Below, one piece after another: positions 1 to 6,422 of a DNA stretch of 15,876 bases. Below the pieces are notes generated by a model. The model was not told the DNA's origin, ran no database searches, and saw only the letters and a program-made list of their open reading frames with translations. Source of the DNA: an uncultured Brachyspira sp. (GTDB taxonomy: Bacteria; Spirochaetota; Brachyspiria; Brachyspirales; Brachyspiraceae); assembly GCF_910578695.1 (NCBI RefSeq), contig NZ_CAJTQJ010000051.1:1-15876 (forward strand), written 5' to 3'. Position 1 is the stretch's first letter. Each line of letters starts with the position of its first letter. The position numbers and the translations under genes were made by a program.

Positions 1-55
1 CTGCTCTGCTCTGCTCTGCTCTGCTCTGCTCTGCTCTGCTCTGCTCTGCTCTGCT
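1..55. repeat. Pentanucleotide tandem array, (CTGCT) x 11
   Basis: Eleven perfect copies of CTGCT (AGCAG on the minus strand) start at the first base of the window, so the true array may be longer. Read on the minus strand it is in frame with the rfbG remnant to its right and encodes repeats of Gln-Ser-Arg-Ala-Glu. No frame of either strand contains a stop. A 5-bp unit is not a multiple of three, so gain or loss of a copy by slipped-strand mispairing would shift the frame of whatever lies beyond. That is the usual design of a contingency (phase-variable) locus, but activity here is inferred. Confidence 0.95.
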
Positions 56-359
56 TATACTTTTCTATTTGCAAACTAGTAATATCTGATAAACTAGTAT
101 TATTCAGATATTCTCTATACCAATTTGCAGTTTCCTTAATAGCATTATCTATAGAAAATAATTCTTTCCATTTAAGTTCTTTTCTAACTAAAGAAGAATC
201 TAATAATAATAAATTATTTTCTTTATTATGAAAATTTTGAGATTTTATATTATACATACCTTTTCCTATTATTTTTATAAAAGTTTTTGTTATATATTCA
301 ACTGTATATTCATCACCGTTATATATTGGGGCTAAATTATAACTATAATGTATATTATG
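1..359 (-). pseudogene. rfbG: 5'-truncated CDP-glucose 4,6-dehydratase remnant reading into the pentanucleotide array
   Basis: The minus strand is open from 359 to the window edge. From about 341 it reads as the C-terminal third of CDP-glucose 4,6-dehydratase (RfbG; short-chain dehydrogenase/reductase superfamily, making CDP-4-keto-6-deoxyglucose for surface sugars). The visible family landmarks are NLAP (usual NFGP), TVEYITKTF, LLLLDSSLVRKELKW, ETANWYREYL and the closing TSLQIEKY. The N-terminal Rossmann fold, with its GxxGxxG and YxxxK motifs, is absent. An in-frame TAA lies at 360-362, followed by non-coding AT-rich DNA, so this is a fragment and not a complete gene. After the normal end of the protein the frame continues into the AGCAG array. 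What lies beyond is outside the window. Family assignment is from recognised motifs and is fairly secure; calling it dead is inference. Confidence 0.72.
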
Positions 360-486
360 TTAACTTACACATATATTTTTTTTATTTTAGCTATAATTAA
401 CTATAAACTGAATAAATATATAATACTTATTTTTTTTAATAAATTTATTAAATTTATAAATGTAATATATTAAATCTTATTATATA

Positions 487-515
487 TTGAAGTTTATTAT
501 ATACTATAGTATAAT
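487..515 (+). promoter_or_regulatory. Sigma-70-type promoter for the lipoprotein gene at 560
   Basis: TTGAAG (487-492) and a perfect TATAAT (510-515) are separated by 17 bp. The expected start near 522 gives a leader of about 38 nt before the ATG at 560. A weak ribosome site, ACGGA at 546-550, lies 9 nt upstream of the ATG. In DNA this AT-rich, chance -10 matches are common, but the pair and its spacing are near ideal. Confidence 0.6.
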
Positions 516-559
516 AATTCATCATCAAATATAAAAATAATAATTACGGATATTTACTA

Positions 560-1090
560 ATGAAAAAAATAATGCTTTTAATATTAACTTTAATAATAAT
601 ACTTGCAGCCTGCCAAAATGACGGCGGATCAATATATGCTATGAGACAAAGGTATAAAAATTTTTTGAATATACTTCCTAATGATATAAAAAATGATTAT
701 ACATTAAACTCTGATAAATACGGTAATATGTATAAAGAATGGATTAATGAGTTCTATACTTGGACTGATAATATACTTGATGCTGAGGCTCAGAAAGAAT
801 ATGAAATATCAGCTAGAATAACACCTGATAAAATAGAATATTCTCTTGAAACTTTAACTAGTAAAGATTATGAAAGAAACTTACCTGTGGAACTTATGTA
901 TAAAGTAAAAGCTCATACAGATGAATTATCATTAAAAATAGAAGAATTACAAAAATATGAGGCTTTTTCTAATGCTATGCTTAAATTAAAAAAAGATGAA
1001 GCTGTAGAAAATTTCACAACAGAAGATACTATATTTTATTATGTTTGGAATTATTTAATAACAATAGAAAGACCTAGACGTTTTCAATAA
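560..1090 (+). CDS. Small predicted lipoprotein of unknown function
   Basis: A 176-residue protein with a textbook lipoprotein signal peptide: MKK, a hydrophobic stretch (residues 4-15), then the lipobox L-A-A-C with Cys18 as the expected acylated residue. The mature part (about 159 residues) is hydrophilic, rich in Lys, Glu, Tyr and Asn, and looks mostly helical, with no enzymatic motif I recognise. It should be anchored to a membrane facing the periplasm or the cell surface, as is common in spirochaetes. It stands alone between the rfbG remnant and a convergent toxin-antitoxin-like pair, has its own promoter, and is likely monocistronic. ATG 560 is chosen because the signal peptide starts there and ACGGA sits 9 nt upstream. 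Function unknown; the lipoprotein call is firm. Confidence 0.85.
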   Translation: MKKIMLLILTLIIILAACQNDGGSIYAMRQRYKNFLNILPNDIKNDYTLNSDKYGNMYKEWINEFYTWTDNILDAEAQKEYEISARITPDKIEYSLETLTSKDYERNLPVELMYKVKAHTDELSLKIEELQKYEAFSNAMLKLKKDEAVENFTTEDTIFYYVWNYLITIERPRRFQ

Positions 1091-1114
1091 GAAATATCAT
1101 TTACAATATGCTGT

Positions 1115-1137
1115 ATTTATAATTTATATTTATAAAT
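1115..1137. terminator. AT-only inverted repeat between convergent genes
   Basis: ATTTATAA (1115-1122) and TTATAAAT (1130-1137) form a perfect 8-bp inverted repeat with a 7-nt loop, in the 68-bp gap between the lipoprotein gene (+) and the mntA-like gene (-). There is no G/C in the stem, so it is only a weak candidate for a shared terminator. Confidence 0.22.
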
Positions 1138-1158
1138 ATGTCAAAATAATTAAAAACA

Positions 1159-1467
1159 CTATAAAATCTTGCTAGTAAATATAATTTCTTTTCCTAAATC
1201 TATTATTTTTCTAAAATCATCGCTTATATTATTATAATCGATAATATCCACCCTATAAGCTAAATCACTTTCTTCAAAATCATATTTTAAATTTTCTATT
1301 TCATTTATAGTCATCTTTCTATTTAAATCAACAGCCAAATCTAAATCCGAATATTTTCTATTGGTATGTTTATATCTTGAGCCGAAAGCATAAACAGTTC
1401 CTAACTTTATATTATCAGATAAAATTTTATTTATTACTTCTGCATCATTATTTGGTATAGATATCAT
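1159..1467 (-). CDS. mntA: MNT-domain nucleotidyltransferase, MntA-like antitoxin
   Basis: A 102-residue minimal nucleotidyltransferase. The diagnostic signature is G29-S30, ten residues, then D41-x-D43 (in YSDLDLAVDL), matching the GS-x10-D-x-D motif of MntA antitoxins; D74 (RVDIID) fits the third metal-binding acid of the fold. In characterised HepT-MntA (type VII) systems this enzyme transfers AMP from ATP onto a tyrosine of the HEPN toxin and inactivates it. Here it follows the HEPN gene on the same strand after a 46-nt gap, the usual pairing. The ribosome site is weak (AAGGT-like) within a short repeated TTACTTTA-type stretch, and part of its translation may depend on the upstream gene. 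The older annotation for this family is HI0073-like nucleotidyltransferase. The fold is certain; antitoxin activity is inferred from family and context. Confidence 0.85.
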   Translation of the reverse strand: MISIPNNDAEVINKILSDNIKLGTVYAFGSRYKHTNRKYSDLDLAVDLNRKMTINEIENLKYDFEESDLAYRVDIIDYNNISDDFRKIIDLGKEIIFTSKIL

Positions 1468-1513
1468 TACTTTATTTACCTTACTTTACTTTATTTGCAT
1501 TATATTATTTCCA

Positions 1514-1927
1514 TTATCTTCTTTCCTTTAGGTTCTCTAAAAGAGCTTTAGCATATATTGGAAATTTTAAAGCATACTTCATCACTTCATTTGATAATTC
1601 ATCAGAATATCTATGTGAAGTATTATTTCTTGAATTGTGAAATTCTATCCAAATTTCAACATTATCTATTAAAAAATATTCACCAGCCAGTTTAAACAAT
1701 CCTTTTCTTGTAGTCTTATGCGAGGAATCTGATGAAACATTTTCATCTAACCACTTAGCCATTAATTTCCAACTGTTTTCATAAGCTATTTCAAAATTTT
1801 GTATTATTCCTGAAGATATAGTATTAACCAAATCAATATTTTTATCATCTTTATATAAATTATAAACATTAATAGATTTTTCTAATGATTTAATTGATTT
1901 TTCTAATTTTTCAAAATTTAATGACAT
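1514..1927 (-). CDS. hepT: HEPN-domain protein, HepT/HI0074-like toxin candidate
   Basis: A 137-residue, probably all-helical protein of the HI0074 (nucleotidyltransferase substrate-binding) family. The landmarks are NFEIAYENSWKLMAKWL (residues 44-60), RKGLFKLAGEYFLI (74-87) and the motif R100-NNTS-H105-R-Y107. R-x4-H is the HEPN ribonuclease signature, and the full R-x4-H-x-Y form is that of HepT toxins, where the tyrosine is the residue AMPylated by the partner MntA. A nuclease acting on RNA in the cytoplasm is therefore the likely activity, kept off by the adjacent mntA-like gene. The start at 1927 is supported by AGGA about 10 nt upstream. It begins 30 nt after yggS on the same strand, so it may be co-transcribed. 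Not all HI0074 homologues have been shown to be toxic. Confidence 0.85.
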   Translation of the reverse strand: MSLNFEKLEKSIKSLEKSINVYNLYKDDKNIDLVNTISSGIIQNFEIAYENSWKLMAKWLDENVSSDSSHKTTRKGLFKLAGEYFLIDNVEIWIEFHNSRNNTSHRYSDELSNEVMKYALKFPIYAKALLENLKERR

Positions 1928-1957
1928 ATTAAAAAATCCTAAAATATTATAATTTTT

Positions 1958-2653
1958 TCAATAAGAGCCCAAAAAACTGCTTCCTATTCTTACCATATTA
2001 GAACCATGTTTTACAGCAAGTTCATAATCTGATGACATACCTATAGAAAGTATAGATAAAGTATTATTATATTTTAAATTTATATCTTTATACACTCTAT
2101 TTAATTTTTCAAATTCTTCCTCTATAAGGATAGAATTTTTACTATATTCAGCCATACCCATCAAACCCTTTACCGATATATTAGACATTTTTGAAATATT
2201 ATCATATACATCTATATAAGAATTAATATCAAATCCGCCTTTTTGTTCTTCATTGCTTATATTAAATTGTAATAATATATTCTGTATTTTATTATTTTTA
2301 GCCGCCTCTTTATTTATATATTCAGCTATTTCAATGGAATCTACACTTTGTATTAAGTCAGAATATTTTACTATATATTTTACTTTATTTGACTGTATTC
2401 GCCCTATGAAATGCCATTTAACATTATTTTTAAATTTCTCTATCTCCCCTACCCTATCTCTTAAACTTTGAGCCTTACTCTCAGCTAAAGGCAAATCTAT
2501 GTTTAAGGATAGAAATTCCTTTATAGTTTCAATAGAAGAATATTTGCTTACTGCTATTATATTTATATCATAATCAATATTATATTTCTGCTTTATAGTA
2601 TTAATATTGTTTTTTATAGTATTATATTTATTTAATATTTCATCTCTGCACAT
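1958..2653 (-). CDS. yggS: YggS/PLPBP family pyridoxal-phosphate-binding homeostasis protein
   Basis: A 231-residue protein of the YggS/PROSC family, an alanine-racemase-like TIM barrel that carries PLP and keeps vitamin B6 and amino/keto-acid pools balanced in the cytoplasm. The PLP lysine is K37 in IIAVSKYS. Other family blocks follow in order: VKWHFIGRIQSNKVK, IQSVDS, LLQFNISNEEQKGGF, GLMGMAEY and the phosphate-binding end LSIGMSSDYELAVKHGSNMVRIG. The length is normal. One block is unusual: where most members have GENxVQE, this one reads AESKAQS. The ATG at 2653 follows an AAGGCAGG-type ribosome site. It is the first gene of a minus-strand run yggS - hepT - mntA (gaps of 30 and 46 nt) with a good promoter at 2672-2699. 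Confidence 0.95.
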   Translation of the reverse strand: MCRDEILNKYNTIKNNINTIKQKYNIDYDINIIAVSKYSSIETIKEFLSLNIDLPLAESKAQSLRDRVGEIEKFKNNVKWHFIGRIQSNKVKYIVKYSDLIQSVDSIEIAEYINKEAAKNNKIQNILLQFNISNEEQKGGFDINSYIDVYDNISKMSNISVKGLMGMAEYSKNSILIEEEFEKLNRVYKDINLKYNNTLSILSIGMSSDYELAVKHGSNMVRIGSSFLGSY

Positions 2654-2671
2654 AAAATACCTGCCTTATAA

Positions 2672-2699
2672 ATTATAAGTCTTTTAATTTTTTTTTCAA
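2672..2699 (-). promoter_or_regulatory. Promoter for yggS and probably the HEPN/MNT pair
   Basis: On the minus strand TTGAAA (2699-2694), a 16-bp spacer and TATAAT (2677-2672) lie just upstream of yggS. The predicted start near 2665 gives a very short leader of about 12 nt. Inferred from consensus only. Confidence 0.5.
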
Positions 2700-2706
2700 T
2701 TATAAA

Positions 2707-2769
2707 AAATTAATAATAAAATATAATAAATTAATAATAAAAATATCAAAATTAATAATAAAAAATAAA
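2707..2769. repeat. Three tandem 21-bp A/T repeats
   Basis: The 15-mer AAATTAATAATAAAA occurs exactly at 2707-2721, 2728-2742 and 2749-2763, so the period is 21 bp, two helical turns. The 6-bp tails differ (TATAAT, ATATCA, AATAAA). The conserved core sits on the same face of the helix each time, between divergent yggS and yaaR. No protein-coding role is visible. Possible roles are intrinsic curvature or an UP-like element; it may also simply be a short minisatellite. Confidence 0.75.
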
Positions 2770-2827
2770 ATAATAAAGCAAAATAATAAAAATACGATTT
2801 ATAATATATTGAAATTTTATATAAACT

Positions 2828-2860
2828 ATGTTAAGTTAACATAATATACTTAGTTAACAT
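2828..2860. promoter_or_regulatory. Operator-like palindrome with an extra half-site upstream of yaaR
   Basis: ATGTTAA-G-TTAACAT (2828-2842) is a perfect inverted repeat with a one-base centre. A second TTAACAT half-site lies at 2854-2860, 18 bp after the first. A -10-like TATACT (2845-2850) sits between them, so a bound dimer would overlap a promoter for yaaR-tsaB. The 18-mer TAAGTTAACATAATATAC from here recurs in inverse orientation at about 349-366. The regulator is unknown. Confidence 0.4.
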
Positions 2861-2888
2861 AACTCATACAAATTATGGAGAAAGAAAA

Positions 2889-3359
2889 ATGAGAGTTCAG
2901 GAAAGAAGAAATAGAGAAATGAATTTAAATAGCATATTAATGACATCGCAGGACGCTTCTATGATGCAGATGTCTATGAAAAATGCTGTATCATCATCTC
3001 CGTTTGCAGCAATGCTTGAAGAAGAAAAAGAAATAAAAAGATATTCCTATGAATTAAATGAATTAAAAAAGCAGATATATGATGCAGGAAATATATTAGA
3101 AAAAAGTGCCAATATGAAAGATTTTCAAAAATTTAGAGATTTAATAAGATCATTAACAGATAAATTAGTAAAAGATGCCTATAGAATAAGAGTAGTATCT
3201 TCGTATATGAAAAGAGGAAGAGAATATCAGGTTGTTTCAAAGATAAATGAAGAACTTGATTCATTATACAGATTAATAATGTCAGAACAAAAAAATCATA
3301 TAGCCATAGCAAATAAGGTTATGAGGCTTAAAGGATTAGTATTAGATTTAATGTCATGA
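2889..3359 (+). CDS. yaaR: YaaR family protein (DUF327)
   Basis: A 156-residue, mostly helical cytoplasmic protein. From about residue 50 it matches the YaaR/DUF327 pattern: a leucine-rich helix, DAGNILEKSANMKDFQKFRDLI, then VKDAYRIRVVSSYMKRGREYQVVSKINEELDSLY, and a closing MRLKGLVLDLM. The first 40 residues are poorly conserved and Met/Ser-rich. Function is not established; in Bacillus the gene lies in the same neighbourhood as yaaT/ricT, a homologue of which is also in this window at 9149. The start ATG has GGAG 8 nt upstream. Its TGA stop overlaps the tsaB start in ATGA, so the two genes are translationally coupled. The family call is good; the role is unknown. Confidence 0.85.
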   Translation: MRVQERRNREMNLNSILMTSQDASMMQMSMKNAVSSSPFAAMLEEEKEIKRYSYELNELKKQIYDAGNILEKSANMKDFQKFRDLIRSLTDKLVKDAYRIRVVSSYMKRGREYQVVSKINEELDSLYRLIMSEQKNHIAIANKVMRLKGLVLDLMS

Positions 3360-4051
3360 ATATATTAGCATTTGATACGGTATCCAGCAGTTTCTCTATA
3401 GCATTGCAAAAAGATGAAGGCTCTGTAATTGAATATAATAAAGAAAATGTAAAAAATCATAATGAAGAAATACTTCCAGCCTTAGAAAAATTTTTTGAAG
3501 AAAATAATATTTCGCTTGAAAAAATAGATTATATAGCATTAGGAATAGGTCCTGGCTCTTTTACAGCATTAAGAATAGCATTTTCAACGGTAAAGACAAT
3601 ATGTTATGCTAGAAAAATACCTATAATAGGAATTTCAAGCTTAGAGGCTTTATATGAAAATATAAAAAATTTTAATGGTATAAAAGCAAGTATGATAGAT
3701 GCTAGAAAAGGAAGCATTTATACTAATATATATTTTGATAATAAAAAATTAAAAGAAAATTTAGATTTAACTTATCAGGAATTCATTGATATACTCATCT
3801 CTTATATAGAAAATGAAAATAAAATAGAAAATATTACCCTATGCGGAGACGGTTTCTATAAAAATAAAGAATATTTTATAGAAAATTTGAAAAAATACAA
3901 TATAAAAATTTTAGAAAATTCATTTAATATAATAAAAGCCTCAAATATCATAAAGTTATCAATACCAAAAATAAAGTCTAATAATCTTGATGATGTTTTT
4001 AATTTACTGCCGTTATATATAAGAAAAAGCGAAGCAGAAAATAAAAAATAA
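3356..4051 (+). CDS. tsaB: tRNA threonylcarbamoyladenosine biosynthesis protein TsaB
   Basis: A 231-residue ASKHA-fold protein (YeaZ/TsaB). TsaB pairs with TsaD and TsaE in the cytoplasm to put the threonylcarbamoyl group on A37 of ANN-reading tRNAs; it is the non-catalytic scaffold of the pair. The sequence shows the N-terminal ILAFDT block (residues 3-8), NHNEEILPAL (34-43), the family signature IGPGSFTALRI (64-74), SSLEAL and the M-DARKG block. The C-terminal third diverges, as is usual. The start ATG overlaps the yaaR stop by 4 bp (ATGA), giving tight coupling and no separate ribosome site. The partner tsaD and tsaE genes are not in the window. Confidence 0.93.
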   Translation: MNILAFDTVSSSFSIALQKDEGSVIEYNKENVKNHNEEILPALEKFFEENNISLEKIDYIALGIGPGSFTALRIAFSTVKTICYARKIPIIGISSLEALYENIKNFNGIKASMIDARKGSIYTNIYFDNKKLKENLDLTYQEFIDILISYIENENKIENITLCGDGFYKNKEYFIENLKKYNIKILENSFNIIKASNIIKLSIPKIKSNNLDDVFNLLPLYIRKSEAENKK

Positions 4052-4063
4052 TTAATTAAATTC

Positions 4064-4085
4064 TATAAAAACAGTATTTTTTATA
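4064..4085 (+). terminator. Weak A/U hairpin after tsaB
   Basis: TATAAAAA (4064-4071) and TTTTTATA (4078-4085) form an 8-bp inverted repeat with a 6-nt loop, 13 nt after the tsaB stop. The stem has no G-C pairs, so termination would be weak. Low confidence. Confidence 0.25.
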
Positions 4086-4125
4086 AAAAAATATTCGATA
4101 ATAGGAATAATATAAAAAATAAATA

Positions 4126-4155
4126 TTGACTTAATAAAAGAAATATTGTTATATT
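4126..4155 (+). promoter_or_regulatory. Promoter for the chemoreceptor gene
   Basis: TTGACT (4126-4131), an 18-bp spacer and TATATT (4150-4155) precede the chemoreceptor ATG at 4196. A TGGAG ribosome site at 4181-4185 lies 10 nt before the start. The leader GGAGTTAAAAAATA is nearly identical to that of trpS (10247-10260). Confidence 0.55.
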
Positions 4156-4195
4156 GTATATAATTTTTTAAAAAATCATTTGGAGTTAAAAAATA

Positions 4196-6343
4196 ATGAA
4201 GAAATTACAATCTTTGAAAGTGAAACTTCCATCTATTATAATACTTTTAGTCACTATTATGACAACCATTTTAGTTGTAATTCTCATCAATATAGCTGCT
4301 AAAGGAATTAGAAGTTCTGCTATATTCGGATTTGAATCAACTGCTAAAGTATATAGTAGAATGATAAATGTATGGCTAACACAGTCTATATATACATCAG
4401 AAGCCCTTGCCAAAGGATATACACAATTAACAGATTTTCTTCTGAATGAAACAGAGGAAAATAAAAATATTCTTAAAGCAAGCCTAAAAAATATAGTTCA
4501 AAACAATATCAATATAGAAGGTCTTGTAGTTTTTGATAAAAATGGGAATGCGATAGCTGATAGTTTAGATGATCAAATTGTTAATTCTCCAAATACAAGA
4601 AATTTCAGCGGTACGCCTATATGGCAGAAAATTATGGCAGGACAATCAACTGTACATAAAACAGCAGATCCTCACCCTGCTGATAAAAATAAATATGTAG
4701 TTAAAATTTTTTCGCCTATAAAAGATTCTAATGGGAATGTAATAGGTTCATTATCAACAATGTTTGACTGGTTAGGGTTTATAGATAAAGAACTAAATTT
4801 AGTAAAATCAGGAAATACAGGACACCCATTTATTATTGATACTGACAAATATGTAATTGCTGACCCTGTTCCTTCTCATGTAAGAAATGAAGTTTTAAGA
4901 AATGCTGATTTTATTAAATATGCCAGCGAAAACGAATCAGGATATTATGAATACAAATCTCCTTTTAATGGTGCAGAATCAATATGTACTTTTAATAAAG
5001 AGCCGATATCAGGCTGGTCTGTTGTTATGAGTATGGAGCAAGGAGAGTTATTTAATTATGTAAGTATTATGAAATTATATGCTTTTATCGGCACATTGAT
5101 AACACTCATTGTTACATCTATAATTTTAATATTATATATGCATAGTATAACAAGTATTTTGAGAAGTTTAAGTCAAAATTTAGAAATACTTTCAAACGGA
5201 GATATTAGCTGGGATGTGCCGCAGCAATTCAAAAATAGAAAAGATGAATTTGGAGAAATGGCTGTTTCAGTTGTACATATTTTAGATAGATTAAATGAAA
5301 AAGTAAGATTAGTATATGATAATGCCTATATATTAAGAGCATCTGTTGATGAGCTTAATCAAAGCAATATAGACTTATCAAATAGAACAGAAAATCAGGC
5401 TTCAGGACTTGAAGAAACTGCTTCTTCAATGGAAGAAATTGCTTCTACAATAAAATCATCTGCTGAACATACTTTGGAAGGCAATAATATGATGATTAAT
5501 TCTAAAAAAGCTATTGATGAGGCTGGAAGAGTTATTGAAGAAAGTACACAAAATATTGAAGCTGTATATGAATCAAGTTCTAAAATTAGTGCTATTACTA
5601 AAATAATTGAAAATATAGCATTCCAAACAAATATACTTGCTCTTAATGCTGCTGTTGAAGCTGCACGTGCAGGAGAACAAGGAAGAGGCTTTGCTGTTGT
5701 TGCTTCTGAAGTAAGAAACTTAGCTCAGACAACTCAAACTTCTGTTAAAGACATTACTGTATTAGTTGCTGATTCCGAAGAAAAAATTGCGGCTGCTACT
5801 GAAACTGCCAGAGAATCTAAAGAAATATTCAATAATTTAAGAATTCAAATAGAAGAAACTGCAAAAATTATGCAGGATTTAAGTGCTACCGCTATGGAAC
5901 AGCAGGCAGGAGTTGATCAAGTTAATATTGCTGTAAGTCAAATGGATATGACAACTCAGCAAAATGCTGCTTTAGTAGAAGAAACTTCTGCTACTTCTGA
6001 AACTTTACTTTCTCAGGCTGAAACTTTATTATCTGCTATGGAGTTCTTCAAATTGAAGAACCATAAAAAAGAAATCAAAGTTAAAACTGAAGATAAAAAA
6101 GATTCAGATAAAAAAACTCTGCAAGAACATAAACCTGCAGCTAAAAAACCAGAATTAAAAAGCCCTGTTAAAAAAGCAGAATTGAAAAGTCCTGTTAATA
6201 ATAAACCAGAGTTGAAAAGCCCTATTAAAAAGCATTATGAAGAAAAAGCACCTCAGGTTTCAAATAAAACTGTAAAAGATAATGAATTTGGAAATACATT
6301 TGATACTTCTAAAGACACTTCTGAAGGTTTTGAATCATTTTAA
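4196..6343 (+). CDS. Methyl-accepting chemotaxis protein with dCACHE sensor and charged C-terminal tail
   Basis: A 715-residue transmembrane chemoreceptor. TM1 spans about residues 12-34. The periplasmic part (about 35-293) looks like a double CACHE sensor, with the PAS-like strands VVFDKNGNAIAD and HPFIIDTDKYVIADP. TM2 is about 295-317, followed by HAMP (to about 370) and the long signalling coiled coil. The hairpin tip that binds CheA/CheW is near residues 470-512 (IAFQTNILALNAAVEAARAGEQGRGFAVVASEVRNLA). Glu/Gln-rich methylation helices flank it (GLEETASSMEEIAS; QQNAALVEETSATSE). After residue 620 comes a Lys/Glu/Pro tail with three copies of a nine- or ten-residue [PA]ELKSPxxK unit (about 651-680), ending in GFESF. 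That end fits the aromatic-x-x-aromatic form of the CheR/CheB tether. The ligand is unknown. It is monocistronic, between its own promoter and a strong terminator. Confidence 0.96.
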   Translation: MKKLQSLKVKLPSIIILLVTIMTTILVVILINIAAKGIRSSAIFGFESTAKVYSRMINVWLTQSIYTSEALAKGYTQLTDFLLNETEENKNILKASLKNIVQNNINIEGLVVFDKNGNAIADSLDDQIVNSPNTRNFSGTPIWQKIMAGQSTVHKTADPHPADKNKYVVKIFSPIKDSNGNVIGSLSTMFDWLGFIDKELNLVKSGNTGHPFIIDTDKYVIADPVPSHVRNEVLRNADFIKYASENESGYYEYKSPFNGAESICTFNKEPISGWSVVMSMEQGELFNYVSIMKLYAFIGTLITLIVTSIILILYMHSITSILRSLSQNLEILSNGDISWDVPQQFKNRKDEFGEMAVSVVHILDRLNEKVRLVYDNAYILRASVDELNQSNIDLSNRTENQASGLEETASSMEEIASTIKSSAEHTLEGNNMMINSKKAIDEAGRVIEESTQNIEAVYESSSKISAITKIIENIAFQTNILALNAAVEAARAGEQGRGFAVVASEVRNLAQTTQTSVKDITVLVADSEEKIAAATETARESKEIFNNLRIQIEETAKIMQDLSATAMEQQAGVDQVNIAVSQMDMTTQQNAALVEETSATSETLLSQAETLLSAMEFFKLKNHKKEIKVKTEDKKDSDKKTLQEHKPAAKKPELKSPVKKAELKSPVNNKPELKSPIKKHYEEKAPQVSNKTVKDNEFGNTFDTSKDTSEGFESF

Positions 6344-6365
6344 TCTTTAAATAAAAAAGAAAAAT

Positions 6366-6402
6366 AAAAAAGCTATGGTAATTATTTACCGTAGCTTTTT
6401 TT
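6366..6402. terminator. Strong bidirectional intrinsic terminator between the chemoreceptor gene and selU
   Basis: Arms 6366-6381 and 6386-6401 pair over 16 bp with one T-G wobble (6376/6391) and a 4-nt loop. The core is AGCTATGGTAA/TTACCGTAGCT. A run of T follows on the plus strand and, because the left arm begins with six A, on the minus strand too, so it can end both the chemoreceptor transcript and the convergent selU transcript. It starts 22 nt after the receptor stop and ends 20 nt past the selU stop. Confidence 0.9.
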
Positions 6403-6422
6403 GTTAATATAAAAAGTTTAAT

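Noticed and set aside
1..55. CRISPR array
   Set aside because: The 5-bp units are contiguous with no spacers; it is a simple sequence repeat.
2253..2471. 72-codon plus-strand open frame
   Set aside because: It lies wholly inside yggS on the other strand, with no ribosome site; yggS has clear family motifs over the same bases.
4186..4413. 75-codon minus-strand open frame over the chemoreceptor start
   Set aside because: It is antisense to the TM1 and sensor coding region; its hydrophobic look is the reverse image of TM1.
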